Assembly (NCBI GenBank): GCA_963669155.1
Contig: OZ022586.1
Span: 1,526,524 to 1,590,523, forward strand
Direction of reading: 5' to 3'
From: Arbacia lixula
Taxonomy: Eukaryota; Echinodermata; Echinoidea; Arbacioida; Arbaciidae
Length of the DNA stretch: 64,000 bases
Of the stretch, positions 47,801-59,400 are shown piece by piece. The translations under genes and the position numbers were made by a program. Under the pieces are notes generated by a model. It made no database searches. It was not told the origin of the DNA and worked only from the letters and a program-made list of their open reading frames with translations. Each line of letters begins with the position of its first letter. The first letter of the stretch is position 1.

Positions 47801-48279
47801 AGTTCCCCCCAATCGCATGCAGCAACCTCCCCCCTCGTGATAAGTTGCTGTACAAAAGTCTCGATTTCATACTGTTCCGCATCATATTCCATACAAAAAT
47901 TTGCCGGAATCGTGACTTTCAGCCAAACCTATAATATTTTCACCGAGAAACGTATAAAATGTCACATTCGATTGTCCTCATTAACTACACAACAAACACT
48001 TCGTAACAACATTACCAGTTCATCAGCGAAAGCTGAAATGTGTGCATATTTAAGAATATTCTCACACACAAGCACACATTGATATACAATTATATGCTTT
48101 AAAATTATATTATGATGTAATGACACGATGGTACGATAGATATGTTTGATTAAATTTGATTTTACTTGATCTCGTCATTCTAAATTTGATTTCATCCGAT
48201 CAATCCTTGACATCGCTGCACCATCCCACCAAATGCCACTCTCATGTTCGACATTGAGCTCATCGCTGTGAGAGACTAG
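41860..48279 (+). CDS. FKBP1A/FKBP1B-like: FKBP12-type peptidyl-prolyl cis-trans isomerase
   Basis: Five coding exons: 41860-41896, 42940-42987, 43848-43963, 47712-47785, 48222-48279 (333 nt, 110 aa plus stop; human FKBP12 is 108 aa). The single FKBP domain reads [78 protein letters not shown] and [18 protein letters not shown]. Ligand-pocket residues Y27, F37, D38, F50, V57, I58, W61, Y84 and F101 are kept. Two positions differ from human: His to Tyr at 89 and the first Ile of GIIPP to Cys at 92. FKBP12 proteins catalyse prolyl isomerisation, bind FK506/rapamycin and regulate calcium channels and TGF-beta receptors. Intron 4 has AT-AC ends with U12-type signals; without splicing it the frame would stop one codon after GYPG. 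Confidence 0.94.
42940..42987 (+). CDS. FKBP1A/FKBP1B-like: FKBP1 exon 2
   Basis: 48-nt exon encoding [15 protein letters not shown], with split Gly codons at each side. Acceptor acag, donor gtaaag. Confidence 0.94.
43848..43963 (+). CDS. FKBP1A/FKBP1B-like: FKBP1 exon 3
   Basis: Encodes [20 protein letters not shown] then [18 protein letters not shown], the central pocket strands. Donor gtaagt. Confidence 0.96.
44011..44222. mobile_element. Family C MITE, interrupted, FKBP1 intron 3
   Basis: GTTGCATAAAACTTACCATT start and AAGCTTTATGCAACGGGAC end. About 45 bp of pyrimidine-rich sequence (44155-44200) interrupts the right arm. Confidence 0.8.
44889..45320. mobile_element. Family A MITE, 3'-truncated, FKBP1 intron 3
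   Basis: Starts TTAAAGGGATAGTCCACCC and contains both inverted 'tgacgtcac' arms, but stops at 'catcaaactttgactaa'. The terminal 90 bp or so are missing. Confidence 0.85.
45321..47711. other. FKBP1 intron 3, remainder
   Basis: AT-rich intronic sequence with no exon-like frame, no conserved protein match and only short A or T runs. Nothing further seen. Confidence 0.6.
47712..47785 (+). CDS. FKBP1A/FKBP1B-like: FKBP1 exon 4, ending at an AT-AC donor
   Basis: Encodes [20 protein letters not shown] then GYPG plus two bases (TG). It is followed by ATATCCTTTT, the U12 AT-type donor consensus; no GT donor fits nearby. Confidence 0.93.
47786..48221 (+). other. U12-type AT-AC intron (FKBP1 intron 4)
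   Basis: 436 bp. Donor ATATCCTTTT, branch-site match TCCTTGAC at 48205-48212 and terminal CAC, with the branch A about 11 nt from the end. All three are minor-spliceosome hallmarks, and the join restores the conserved FKBP C-terminus. Confidence 0.93.
48222..48279 (+). CDS. FKBP1A/FKBP1B-like: FKBP1 exon 5 (C-terminal strand)
   Basis: Encodes [18 protein letters not shown] and a tag stop, matching IPPHATLVFDVELLKLE of human FKBP12. The acceptor is CAC rather than CAG, with TCCTTGAC eleven bases upstream. Confidence 0.93.
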
Positions 48280-48619
48280 GCCGTGTCGTCATCGTGCACG
48301 GGATCATAGAAGGCACCCCTCATCATCGGCCACCGATTACATACCTTGATGGCGGGAATTAGAATATATATATTTTACGAACCAACTCAAAATTATCACT
48401 ACTAACAATGGGGAATATGCAATAACGTAACCTTTATGTGCAAGTCCAGTGGGTGTTAGATCGGGTGTAAAATTCACGAAAATGCAACATCATCTTAAAG
48501 AAATATGGAACGCGTATCATTTTGATGAAATGCACTAAATGTCATGTATAGATATAAGCTTCCTGCGGGTTATAGTTGCAATTAATATAATTGGAGACGT
48601 ACATTTGTTATACTATTCT

Positions 48620-48625
48620 AATAAA
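48620..48625 (+). terminator. Candidate poly(A) signal for FKBP1
   Basis: AATAAA 341 nt after the FKBP1 stop, the first such hexamer found. A second lies near 48943. Confidence 0.4.
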
Positions 48626-48720
48626 TCAATATTTTGATTAAATATTGCCCTATTGCACGTTTATTCTTTTTCTTTCGATCTTTCTCACTTTCCGTGAATG
48701 TTGTTGATGTTGTTTATGTT

Positions 48721-48729
48721 CTCTCTCTA

Positions 48730-48761
<32 letters not shown>

Positions 48762-48840
48762 CCTTTCTCTCTCTCTCTCCACATCTCTCTCTCTCTCTCT
48801 CTCCATCTCCCTATCTCTCTATCTCTCTCTCTCTCCCTCC

Positions 48841-48893
<53 letters not shown>

Positions 48894-48905
48894 ACCCCTC
48901 TCTCT
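48721..48905. repeat. (TC)n microsatellite
   Basis: About 185 bp of TC with CCATC and CTATC variants, 3' of FKBP1. Confidence 0.92.
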
Positions 48906-49991
48906 TAATTACTGAAATTCATAACTTGCCGGTATGATTGTAAATAAAATTGTGTGTTTGCATTAGTTGGTAAGTTTATAAAGGCAAAAAAAAACAAAAA
49001 CAAAAAACGTACATTATCATGATGCTTTGCAGTGAAAGTGTGTGTACTAATATTGTACATGGAAACTACATGGCATTGATAAGAACTGGCTTAGCATCGA
49101 AAAACATTTACTGTAATTGAAAATTAATAACACCAAATATAACTGAGATAGGTGTCTTCCTTTGTGCCAGGAAGAATGTTCTCTCCTATTCTGAAGTGTA
49201 TACTGAATATGTAGTTGACATACTCTCCTTATTTGTTCTCCTTCTAACCATGACAGTGTTATCATTGTCCTTGAGGAATGGCTTAGGTATATTTGTACCC
49301 CCTGTAACAATGTATGATGTGTACACTAATGTCAATCGTCGTTCATTACGTTAGGCCTATTGACAAGATGATTGTGGTTAATTATTGAAATTGTTTTTAT
49401 TGTGGTTGCCGTTTGTGTTAATGTCGTTGTCGCTAACTTGTGCATTGCCAATCAATTTGATTCAATGGTGATAGCACAATCTTAACTACGTGTATACATG
49501 TATTAACATTGATTTATTATCCAAAAGAATGCTGGTATTCATGCAAGATCAAACCTCTTGCGTTGCAGCCATTTTCAGGTCAGACGAAAATAACATGCAT
49601 CTTATAGAAATTAGATAATTTATGAGTTTTGTCAGAAATCATTTCAACAGTTTGTCAATGGGACGTCATTTTCGTGTCACTTACTTCGCATTGTCCCAAC
49701 TGTATTTTATGTCCACCCATTGCCTTAACATGTTTTGTTCCGATCGACATTCTTAATGGAAAAGAAATGTTATCTGTAAGATATGTCGACAATTAAAACC
49801 CCCACTACCATGTCGATCGTAGAATATGCACTTCTGCTTGCTACTTTCGTTCTTACACAATAAGGAATTTAACGAAATATGAGATTGTTGATGGCAAGGA
49901 GCAGGAGGGGCAGTATAGGAGGGGCGGGGGGGGGGTGGGGAGGGGATGAGAGGCGGGGGAATCTGGCGAGCCAATTGACGTAAATGTGATG

Positions 49992-50487
49992 AAAGGGAAA
50001 GTCCACCTTGAAGGTAAGTTGGTTTTGATAAGAGCAAAAACATCAACAATACATATGAGTGAATTTTTGACAAATATCTGTCAAATGACAAGAAAGTTGT
50101 GTTTTTTTAATGTTCATTTTGTGACGTCACTTGCGATATGGTCTCCCGTAATGTTGTGTGCTGTGTGATTCCGTAAACCCCCTTTTTCTGTGTTTTGATG
50201 AAGGAATAAATCTTTTCCATAGAGGCATGTGAGTAAACACACATGTCTCATGTTTATATGAAAAACATGGTTTAAATAACTTTGACAAAATAAATCTTTT
50301 CTCCCAAAATAGCACACAACATAATATGGGAGGGCAGCTCGCACGTTACGTAACAAAATTTAAACTGTTAAAAAACACAACTTGTTTATCCTTTGAAAGA
50401 TTTTCGTAAAACCATCACTTATATGTTTCTTTCATGTTTCTGCTTTTCTCAAAACTAACTTAATTTCAGGATGAATATTTCCTTTAA
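49992..50487. mobile_element. Family A MITE, full length
   Basis: Starts GAAAGGGAAAGTCCACCTTG and ends CAGGATGAATATTTCCTTT, with the inverted 'gtgacgtcac' and 'gggagggcagctcgcacg' arms. Confidence 0.87.
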
Positions 50488-50701
50488 AGAGAGAGCTGGA
50501 GAGAAAGTGAGGAGCCAAAGAGAGAGAAGGAGAGCGGGAGCGAGAGAGAGAGAGAGAGAGAGGGCGAAGGAGCGGGAGACTGAGTTCCGTACAGAGCGGA
50601 AGAAAGTTCCCGAGAAATAGGAAGGAAGCCGGAGAGAGTGTGGGAGAATGAATGAGAACGGGAGAGAGCTGAAGAGAGCAGGAGAGAGTGCTGGAGAAAG
50701 C

Positions 50702-50736
<35 letters not shown>

Positions 50737-50740
50737 GGAG
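50488..50740. repeat. GA-rich degenerate repeat
   Basis: GAGAGA/GGAGCGGGAG tract ending in a short (GACA)n run. It abuts a family A MITE and a family C MITE. Confidence 0.9.
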
Positions 50741-51307
50741 CTATGAAAATGTTATTTCTGATGTAGGTATATGGGCCCCGTTGCATAAAACTTACCATTT
50801 ATGGTAACTCTGCCATCAATGGTATCTACCAGGGTATATACACCTCATGACAGCCAATCAAATTCAAGGTTTTCAAGGACATTGCTTTCGGAAGCAGAGT
50901 TGCCATCAATGGCAAGTTTGACGAGACCATTGATGAGTCAGTTGACGTACTTCTCGTCGTAGATGGAGCTGGTGCTGTAGTACGTCTAGCTTATATTGGG
51001 TTCCGTAAAGTACATTGTGCGTCAGTCTGCGAGAATGGAATTACGATAGATATAGAGAGTGTAGACTGTTCGATTTGTCTGGTTCGATGATATGAGGATT
51101 GCTTCCCTCATCCAATTAGAAATCCACATGGAGTAAGGATGGAGCATTTTTTTTTCAGTTCATGATGCAGAATTCATATCCATTACTACAATAAAATTAC
51201 AATGTCCATGATGATAATTTTGAAGATGTTGACGATGACACTGCATGGCAATGATTTCCTTTTTATTTAAGTTAAAATTAAGTCAGTAAGTCAAAGGAAA
51301 TAGGCAA

Positions 51308-51626
51308 ATGATGATGATAACGACTGATAATGGAAATGATGTTGACGATATTATGATGGTTGTCATGATTGTGATATCGGGCGATAATGATGGCAATGAT
51401 GACGGCGATGATGATGTGAGGATGATATTGATGACGGTGATGATGATAATGATGATGCTGATAATGTTGATGGTGATGTTGACGATATTATTATGGTGGT
51501 GATGATAAGGGTGGTGATTAAGGAAACGATGGTGATGTTGACGACATGATATTGCGATGAAACCTTATGTATGGTGGTGGTGTAAGGATAGTAATGAACA
51601 CGATTCAAGATCAACGATGGCATATA

Positions 51627-51659
<33 letters not shown>

Positions 51660-51720
51660 CATGATGATGATGATCATGATGATGATGATGATGATAGAGA
51701 TAGTGATGATGCTGGTTATG
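51308..51720. repeat. Degenerate (GAT)n trinucleotide repeat
   Basis: GATGATGAT-rich, purest at 51627-51700. The Asp or Met runs in its frames are artefacts. Confidence 0.92.
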
Positions 51721-52279
51721 GAGATGGTGTTGATGGCAACTATAGGCCTAAGACCTAATAACTACAGTTTACTTTTACGTCTAAAATATATTCCTAAAAA
51801 TCAATTAAAATCATACACGTACGCCCTGCATTCTCAGTATTTTGTCATGAGGCGCAGGGGATGCATATGCCTATGGATGTCTATCAATGTACAATAATTC
51901 AGGGGATATTAGAATCAGACGATCGAGACTGATAATCTCTCTCAAGTTTCTGTCACCTGCTCGTAAAAACACTGGTGGTCGCCCGGCGTAAATTACTTCC
52001 TTCCTGTGAAAATGACTGTCATATTTGTGAGACCACGATTCATCACAGGATGTCAGTTAAAACAAGACTCGAAGCCCCGTAGAACCTTCTTGCCAAAGGA
52101 ATTGCTTGCTAGATTTCGTAGACACATAAACATTCACTTTAAGGAAACATACTGTCGCCGAGGTAGATATCTAGCGTACTACTCGTCAGCACTTTCTTTC
52201 TCCCTTTAATTTTTCGCACGATTACGGTTGTGACGATCGTTTTTAATATCGGTCAAATAATATTCACATGACCCAAATC

Positions 52280-52383
52280 CAAGATGGCCGCTCCCTGGAG
52301 ACTGTCGGGATAGTCGGCAATTTATCGGCTATTTGTGACATTATTTTTTCCATCTGAAGTCAGGAGAACCCACATTCAAATCA
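52280..52383 (+). promoter_or_regulatory. WASHC5: Candidate WASHC5 5' UTR exon with YY1-like motif
   Basis: CAAGATGGCCGC at 52280-52291 matches the YY1 motif often found at TATA-less transcription starts. About 100 bp later, 52384 begins a strong donor GTAAGTATT (tca/gtaagt). The first coding exon has its own acceptor 3 bp before the ATG, so a non-coding exon upstream is required. The ATG inside the motif would open a 9-codon upstream frame. The 5' limit is unknown. Confidence 0.5.
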
Positions 52384-53227
52384 GTAAGTATTCCCCTATT
52401 CTTATTCCAACCATTGTAACCAGCGTTAATTGACTTGTGGCAAATTGTCGGCATCCTCTTGCGGGGGCGTTACCTGGAAGTTGATATACGTGTGTCCCAT
52501 ACCTTTGTGTTTGTGTTGTCCTATTATTTCAAGCTCCAATTCTGAATAGACACTAGACTAGTCTAGACGACTTGACATGATGTATGTAGATTCCATGGCG
52601 TTAAGGTGTGGAACGATATAAATGTCAAACTTCAACATATTGCCTTTGTAGTAGATTTAAATGTAATTTACATCAAACTTATATGTGCATCATTCCATAT
52701 TAGGTATGATAAAATGAATATTGATTTGTCATGATGAATGTTTGGTTATATTTTGTTGTTTCATTTTTTTATCTGTATTGACACCTCATAAATTTAAATT
52801 ATTTCAAATAAATTGTATTGTCAATGTTTTTGGATATTTCCACTCCGTAAAGGTGCCTCCTAACTGCTCAAGCTTATGCTTTTACCCTCATTTTTTTATT
52901 TGATTTCAAAGACAATACGTACATTTTTTTATTTTTGATGTTTTTTGTTTTTGTTTTTTGCAGGGGATAGAAATAACTCTTGAACTTGAGCTTGATTCAA
53001 TACAATTCAATTGTCTATTACAGTTTTGTTCATTTTCAAATTAGTTCTTGGCCACTTTTCCTTAATTTTCTTTGTGGGGCAGGGTGACTTAGTGTGAGAT
53101 AAAGACATAATACAATTTTACAATTTTTATGATATTCTATGATATGTGATATGTTTTTTCATTGCTTTTTTCCCTCATGAAATGTACCATATTTTCATTG
53201 CATAGTGTTTCTCTCTCTTTGTAGACC

Positions 53228-53452
53228 ATGGCAGACTTCCTTGCTGATAACAACCAGTGTGGACAGACGTCCCTCAAGCTCATCTCCAGAGGCAACGCCA
53301 TCATTGCCGAACTGCTGCGTCTCTCAGTCTTCGTGCCCCCACTCTTTCGTCTGGATAACAAGCATGACCAGATCAAATATGGCGACATTCTCTTTGACTT
53401 CTCCTACTTCAAGAACTTTGACTACTATGATCACAAGATCGATTCCAGACCC
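53228..53452 (+). CDS. WASHC5: WASHC5 coding exon 1
   Basis: 75 codons, [10 protein letters not shown] to KIDSRP. Acceptor tttgtag at 53224 followed by acc and the ATG (good Kozak context accATGg). Donor gtaaga. Confidence 0.96.
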
Positions 53453-56400
53453 GTAAGAGCTCACTTCTCAAACTCGACTCAAAGATAAGAGCAAGTTCTT
53501 ATATATAGCACAAAAAATCCCTGTCTTCTGTTGCATACAGCATTACAATTATTTGATGGTAGTAATAGTATTTTGAACTACCATAAGCACAGCCAATGAG
53601 CCCTGAGTAAGGAGATTATAGAACTGCAATATGTGTCAGGAATTTCACAGAGAGTTATATTGTGACATATCAAGATTTCATGTGTCACCTTTGCAGTTTT
53701 CATGTACACAAATCAGCATTTTGCTTTTACACAAACGTAGTCCAAACAGGCAACTTTGTATAAGTTGTCACAGAAAGCAATTATTCACATAGTGTTCAGT
53801 TCCATCACATATTATACTGTATATGGTAAAAGAGTATTTACTTTTGGCTATTTTGAAGGTACTACACTTTTATTATTTTCAAGGGGCAGTATTCTTCTAT
53901 TTTTGTTGTAACCTCTCTCCTTTTTCCCGCGCATACATTGTGGGTAAGATATCATGATCCATGGAACTTGTAGTGGTAGATCCATGTTTGCTTGTGTAAG
54001 AAGAGGTATTAAGACTACACTAGGCTCAAATAATCTTATATTCTCAGAAAAATATGTGGTTGAAATTAAACCATTGAATCCCTAATAATCGCCAAAGTTC
54101 ATTCACCTTTGGTATATATTATACCAGAATATGATGGGCCGCAAATATGGAAGTATACGTCCCAAAATCGATCAATCAGATATCGGTATCACAAAGTGAT
54201 ATCGGCTATATGCGATAGGGAGAATTGCTATTGCATGTCATAATATATACATTGCCTGAAAGTTTTTTTTTGTTCATCTTGATCTCAGGAATTGCAAGAC
54301 CTTGATGAGATGTTCAGAGAGAACCATATGGAGATCCTCCGCAGGTTCTACCTCGCCTTTGAGAGCATCCACAAATATGTCATGGACCTGAATAGGTACT
54401 GTATCACATCACACTGTAATATTCAATTCAATTCAATTCAATTCAATTCAATTCAATTCAATTTCAATCCAATTCAATTCAATTCAATCCAATCCAATCC
54501 AATCCAATTCAATTCAATTTCAATCCAATCAAATTCAATTCAATTCAATAGGTGCTGTATCACATCACACTGTAATATTCAATTCAATTCAATTCAATCC
54601 AATTCAATTCAATTTAATTTCAATCCAATCCAATTCAAGTATTCTTAAAATCATTCTTGCAGCCATACAGCTGAATTATAAAAACTCACAAGGGAAAAAC
54701 AAATATAAATACAACTTATAAAACATACATCTATCCTCTGCAACTTAATAAATATAGTGGTATGAAAAGGTCTGGACTACAGTTCAAGATTAAAAAGTGC
54801 AATGTTAATCATGATTTGCTTTAAAAACAATTGTAAAAGTTATACACAACAAATGTACAACTTCTATCAAAGATACAGCAGCACGATAGGGGAGAGCACC
54901 TCGCACGTGATATCACAAAATTAAAACATCAAAATCTAATCACTTTCTTTTCCTTTGACCGATTTTTTGTTTCTTTCATGTTTCTGCTTTTATTGAAACC
55001 AACTTTTCTTCATGGTGAACTATCCCTTTAATGATACCATATAAGGGTAAATAAATGATTATTTCTTCACCCTCTTGGTAGGTTTCTTGAGGAGTTGGAT
55101 GAAGGTGTGTTCATTCAGCAGACGTTGGAGACAGTCTTACTCAACGAGGATGGCAAACAGCTTATGGTAAGTCTTACATTTCACATTCTAGGAGAGAATT
55201 CTACTCTCAGTTACTACAAATACTACAAAAACGGATAAATTTTCTATTTTTTCTAAAAAAACAACAACATACTTTTATATATTCTTGGTTACAAGAATGA
55301 TACATATGCCTACCAGATTTACCAGTGACTCGATATGAGATACATCATCATCTGTTATTGTCCACAGACAAAATGCAAATTGCATAATGATGTTTATTTC
55401 TCACCGAACTGTACATGATACCGGTATTTGTTTGTATTTATGTAAATCATATGTTGTGTCAAAGCAGTGCTCCCTGGTAGAACAGTATTCAACCACTGAA
55501 GGGGCTTCCCCCCTGGTATGGGTAAATAATACTAATAAATGAAATAAATAAAGTTCAGTCTGTCTGTCAGGATTTACATGAACAGCTTCCAAGCAAGGAC
55601 TCCCTGATGGGTGACGTCACTATCTGCATAAGGGCCATAATTATTAGATATAGCAAGTATCCCCCCCCCCCTCTTCCCCGGTGTGCAGTGTAAAACACTG
55701 TGCCTCTATTGTCGCACGCTTTTATCTTGCATATTGGAAGAGCATTGGACAGAGCCATATAACAGGATGCATTTGTGGCACATGTATTGTTGTTATGGTA
55801 CAGGCGTCCTATTCTATTGCAGTCTGAACACTGAATCGGGCACACAAGTATGTGCACCATCTCCACTCCATGGGGAGTATTCCTTGCCCACTGGACGATA
55901 TTGGGGCTGGGTGAATAATCATTCTCAAACCTATCACGTACCCATTAATACTCCTGGATGGAGAGCAGTGAAGTTGATCAAGTATCTTGCTGAAGGACAC
56001 TTATAGCAACCATGTTAACAACCACTGTACTATATCACTTCAACCACTATATCATACATACATGTATACACATTTAAAGTTGATATTCATAGAAAATCCT
56101 AAGATATGAAGATATTCATCTACAGAAAGCTTATAAGCCATACCATGAGCTTGGATGACATTCAAAGAATATATCACTTCCAAAAAAGCGAAATTAGGGT
56201 GAAAACAATCACCGTATTCTCGGGGACAAATTTGACCTTCTGTCATCCGAAATGGCCTTTAGGTCTGACGTAAGAAAAGGGAGGCGTTATTGTGCATCAC
56301 ACATGCCAATCCGCAGCTTCTTTTCCGCCAGAAGCATCATGCATTGTTAATGACACTGTGATGGCAGTTGCTAGTGGATTAACAGGTGTGATACACAATA

Positions 56401-59400
56401 GTCATTGTGAAGCATATCCCGGCTGTGACGTACACACAAAGCCACTTTTCCTTGGGCGATTTCGTAGGTCAGGAGAGAGTCAAATTTGATTTTCATAAAA
56501 CACGAAAATGAACACTTTCATGGCATGTTAGCTGCATAAATTGCTTAAATGACTCATTCAATTATAAAATAAAATATATTTATTTGATTTGATTTCCTAT
56601 AAGTATCACCTTTAATGAACAGATATTTGTCTTTCCTGTGTGTGCAGTGTGAAGCTCTCTACCTGTACGGCTGTATGCTTCTTATTGTTGATATGAGGAT
56701 CGAGGGGCGAGTGCGAGAGAGAATGCTGGTCTCCTACCACAGATACAGGTGAGCACAACTTTGAAATACAAAGTTCATGATTTGTCAAATTATATTAGAA
56801 TTGTTTGAATTGACTCCGAGTGTGTTAAAACAGGAACAAATTGGGGTATCTCATTTACACTGGTAACCTGTCGTGCATAGCTTACAAACAGATTGGTGAA
56901 AGACCTCCTAAGAATCTGAATGGTGACTGAAGCAACCAAGAGTGCTTTTTTCAAAACCCTCAATCTATTCCCCTTTAATATAGTTTCCCAATTTATGAAT
57001 CAAACTGTCAGAGGTGTGTTGAGACCCCATGATTGTGGTAAAGTCACATATATATACTGCGTATGGTATTAGTCAGTCTGTCTTGTTACATTGTGCTGTA
57101 AATTATGCTGTTGATCTTTCTGATGTCACATGAGATGCAACTGGAAATATAGATTACTATAGCCTCCCTCTGCCCTACCTTCTCTTCCCGTATAATCAAA
57201 AGCTATTTTGTTTTGTTTCTGTTCCCTTTCTCAGCGCATCCAGAGCAGCGGTCGACTCCAATATGGATGATGTTTGCAAGCTGCTGCGGAGTACTGGCTA
57301 CCACCCTTCCCCTACAGCCAAGAGACCCCCAAACTACCCTGAGGACTACTTCAAGTAAGCAACAAACCATAGCCCCATAGTTGACACAATATACTGTATA
57401 CGCCATATATACGGCTACCACCCCTCCCCTACAGCCAAGAGACCCCCAAACTACCCTGAGGACTACTTCAAGTAAGCAACAAACCATAGCCCCATAGTTG
57501 ACACAATATACTGTATACGCCATATATACGGCTACCACCCCTCCCCTACAGCCAAGAGACCCCCAAACTACCCTGAGGACTACTTCAAGTAAGCAACAAG
57601 CCATAGTTGACACAATATACTGTATACGCCATATATACGGCTACCACCCCTCCCCTACAGCCAAGAGACCCCCTAACTACCCTGAGGACTACTTCAAGTA
57701 AGCAACAAGCCATAGTTGACACAATATACTGTATACGCCATATATACGGCTACCACCCCTCCCCTACAGCCAAGAGACCCCCTAACTACCCTGAGGACTA
57801 CTTCAAGTAAGGAACAAGCCATAGCCCCATAGTTGACACAATATACTGTATACGCCATATATACGGCTACCACCCCTCCCCTACAGCCAAGAGACCCCCT
57901 AACTACCCTGAGGACTACTTCAAGTAAGGAACAAGCCATAGCCCCATAGTTGACACAATATACTGTATACGCCATATGTACGGCTACCACCCCTCCCCTA
58001 CAGCCAAGAGACCCCCTAACTACCCTGAGGACTACTTCAAGTAAGCAACAAGCCATAGCCCCATAGTTGACACAATATACTGTATACGCCATATATACGG
58101 CTACCACCCCTCCCCTACAGCCAAGAGACCCCCTAACTACCCTGAGGACTACTTCAAGTAAGCAACAAACCCTAGCCCCATAGTTGACACAATATACTGT
58201 ATACGCCATATATACGGCTACCACCCCTCCCCTACAGCCAAGAGACCCCCTAACTACCCTGAGGACTACTTCAAGCAAGCAACAAACCCTAGCCCCATAT
58301 TTGACACAATATACTGTATACGCCATATATTTCGCAAGTGTAATTTTTTGCGAATCAGGACTTTTCGGCAATTTCGCAAGTGGAGTACTAGTACTAGTAA
58401 TACATTTGCTCGAGCACGTCGTATTCATAATTTTGCGTGTTCTTAAACTTGCGAATAGTCCAGATTCGAGTAATTCGTGAAAATAATCACCCCCCATAAT
58501 ATTTGGCATATACAGTGTTCAACTGCTATGATCCCATTCCAACCAAACATGGTACAAAGATAGATCATAACATGAAAGAAAACTAGAGACATTTTGGATA
58601 AAATCCCTGAAAAGGCCAAACATCAAAGGTCAATGAACTGCAAAAGATTGACAAAAATATCTGTTCCTAAATTGTGATACAGAGATGGATGACCACATGG
58701 AGATAGATTGATGAGATAAGAGGTCAAATTCCTTAGAGACCAAAGGGGGAATGAACTGTGGCGATTATTATGGATTCAATGGTTCAATTTCAACCACATA
58801 TTTTTCTGATCATAAAAGACTATGAATTCAAACCCCATGAAGCTAAGGATGGAGGCACATTTATTGACTGCATGGGAGTAACATTGCTCTAGTTCCTCAT
58901 GTGATTAATGTTTGCTTTGCTTTCCTTTCGTGTTTTTCAGACGCATTCCCATCAACAGAACATTTGTTGAGATGGTTATCGGCAGACTTCGCTCTGATGA
59001 TATCTACAATCAGGTATCGAACCGTCATTGCTATTATTAATTTAGAATAGACTTGAAAAAGGCCACAGAAACCATATTTCTTCTAAAATTTCCAGATAAA
59101 TAGTGCTTTGAATAGATTAAAAATATACTCTACCATTGCAATTGTTGTTTGTATATATCATGCTTTAGTGAGCAATGGCCTATGAGGATGTACCAGAAGT
59201 CCCAAACCAAATTAGACACTGGCCAAACCTTGTTCAAAGGGATATATGTCCATTTTTTTAAATAGCCTTGTCCTTATATATTTTGGGATTTCACCTCACC
59301 TCGGAAGCAAATAGATTTCGCACAGGACTGGTCATGGAAAAGTCATGGAATTGCTGTCAGTTCAAGAAAATTTACATGAGTTTGTGTACAAGATAATTTT

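Larger units (their letters stand above)
48280..53224. other. Intergenic region between FKBP1 and WASHC5 coding sequence
   Basis: FKBP1 3' UTR with a candidate AATAAA at 48620, a TC tract (48721-48900), a full family A MITE (49992-50487), a GA tract (50488-50740), a family C MITE (50774-50915), GAT repeats (51308-51720) and a candidate WASHC5 5' UTR exon ending near 52383. No further coding exon seen. Confidence 0.7.

Noticed and set aside
55683-56006. 107-codon frame in WASHC5 intron 3
   Set aside because: No similarity recognised and neighbouring WASHC5 exons 3 and 4 join in phase without it.
57694-58509. 271-codon open frame on the minus strand
   Set aside because: It is the antisense of the exon 5 tandem array; the repeated peptide follows from the 117-bp unit being a multiple of three.
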